In this document: piece after piece, positions 62,936-64,000 of the stretch
Layout of the letters: each line of letters opens with the position of its first letter
Position numbering within the stretch: position 1 is the stretch's first letter
From: Daphnia carinata
Taxonomy: Eukaryota > Arthropoda > Branchiopoda > Diplostraca > Daphniidae
Length of the DNA: 64,000 nt
Reading direction: 5' to 3'
NCBI RefSeq assembly: GCF_022539665.2
Contig: NC_081331.1
Location: 7,161,534 to 7,225,533 of the forward strand
The notes under the pieces: generated by a model
Databases searched by the model: none
What the model saw: only the letters and a program-made list of their open reading frames with translations
Told to the model about the DNA's origin: nothing
Made by a program: the position numbers and the translations under genes

Positions 62936-64000
62936 TTACATAATGTGCATTGGATAGTGGCGACCGAAGTACTCGTAATAAAGGGTACAAAGGGTGCAAA
63001 TTTCTGAATTATGGTTGATCCAGTAACTGTCTGTATCGCGCTTCTGGGAAGAATGTGATTCGCCTAAATCCTGTCGATGAGTAAAATCCGTATCTTCAAC
63101 TTCCCAGCCCATTCGACGACGGCCTTCGCATGATAATCTATCAAAAGTTGACGGTGAAGGGCTATCCCTCGGTTGATACTGATCTTGAAATCCCCACCCG
63201 TATTTTTTTTCGTATTCTGGTTCATACAACTTCATGCCTTGATTTATTTTAGGCTTTCGGCGAAGTAAACTCGAAACCGTATCCATATGTGAATTGCTTC
63301 TTTGCATAGGGGACGGCGCCCTTCGTGCTGCAACATAATTGGACGTGGCTGTTGCACGATTCACATTATGGGAAGGCGGCGGAACAGACGGTGTGCGCCC
63401 GATGAGTCGATCGTCAACACGCCTAACGCAAAAGATTTGCCGCTTTCCAGGCTTAAGTAACCTGGGAGGTTCAGGTCGCGATATCGCCATTCTTTGACAT
63501 GGCCGAAGAGGATAAGCATTTTCTGACCAGTGGGTCGCAAATGAAGGTTCGTTAAGTGGAGCCTCATAGTGAGGATTCTAGCAAAGTAGATGCCGACTTA
63601 GTTTTGGAACGTAAAAAACATTATGGATGTTCAAGTACCTCAGAAGCTTTTAGCCCAAGAGTTAAGTTGTAGCCTCCATCGCGAGAAATTTCAAGAGAAC
63701 AATCGTTGATACGTACAAGTCGTACTGTGATCGTCGCATTCACGTATGGATTTGCGATTCCCTAAAGTAGACATGCGAGCGTTAGCTCGTAAGCACCTGA
63801 ACCTTCTCAACCAAATTTTCACCGGAAAATGATGTGTAGTATGCATAATCATGGTGTGCTGCTCAGTTCGAATTTGTTTCTCTCTAATTATCTCCGGACT
63901 CTCAAAAACAATATCGTTCACATCTGTATTAAATGAGGCGAGAACCTTGGATCCCATTTGATATAGTTGCACCAGTTCAACACACAATCTTTCGCCAATT
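62936..64000 (-). CDS. Probable SPATA6-like protein, 5' end beyond the window
   Basis: The 3' part of a - strand gene. Exons 63823-64000 (open to the edge), 63639-63761 and 62936-63577 join at phase 0. The first reads RLCVELVQLYQMGSKVLASF, then FESPEIIREKQIRTEQH and MHTTHHFP. The second begins GIANPYVNATITVRLVRI. The vertebrate SPATA6 N-terminal domain has the same order: xxFELIQL, an ending of the loop at DFxFPxP, VxM, then FPGI.P.LEFSTxTxI. The third exon is a long unstructured tail (RRAPSPMQRSNSH, KKYGWGFQDQYQPRDSPSPS, DTDSYWINHNSE) ending at 62,936. SPATA6 is a sperm neck/connecting-piece protein. The match is by eye over about 80 residues and needs the missing N-terminal part to confirm it. 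Confidence 0.5.

Overview
This is a eukaryotic window, almost certainly from a branchiopod crustacean, most likely Daphnia. The genes are spliced, many introns are only about 55-75 bp with GT..AG ends, polyadenylation signals are AATAAA, and the proteins are animal orthologues of arthropod type (dead ringer/ARID3, kinesin-13, GEN, Rab7, RFT1). The species call is an inference from gene structure; no species-specific marker was used.

Region 1 (1 to about 20.7 kb) holds one large gene with long introns on the + strand: the 3' part of an ARID3/dead ringer (retn) transcription factor. Six coding exons are visible between 7,420 and 18,040. The 5' exons lie outside the window. The introns are packed with poly(A)/poly(T), (CT)n, (CTT)n and (TA)n tracts. 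This texture stops near 20.7 kb.

Region 2 (20.7 to 32.5 kb) is compact. After a gene-poor stretch come three small genes for mitochondrial proteins in the same orientation (a PIGBOS1-like microprotein, complex III subunit UQCR11, and the complex III assembly factor UQCC4). NPRL3 (GATOR1) follows, and then a kinesin-13 gene on the - strand that is divergent from COMMD5.

Region 3 (32.5 to 47.7 kb) contains a type I membrane leucine-rich-repeat protein with a putative PDZ ligand, an intronless membrane-anchored repeat protein on the - strand whose 3' repeats have decayed through frameshifts and stops, the nucleoporin Nup54 (-), and a divergent full ABCB/P-glycoprotein transporter (+). One exon of the transporter has lost its reading frame.

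Region 4 (47.7 to 64 kb) contains CD2BP2 and Rab7 (both -), the Holliday junction resolvase GEN and the polymerase epsilon subunit POLE4 (both +), a gene-free 3.6 kb island with a clear hAT-type MITE and other repeats, RFT1 (+), and the 3' part of a probable SPATA6-like gene (-) cut by the right edge.

Most genes are ordinary housekeeping orthologues. The least explained parts are the decaying repeat protein (35.9-38.1 kb), the broken transporter exon (44.1 kb), the repeat island (57.2-60.1 kb) and two orphan coding-like segments at 21.7 and 22.3 kb. Exon boundaries were worked out by eye from reading frame, splice consensus and remembered family sequences. No alignment or database search was run.
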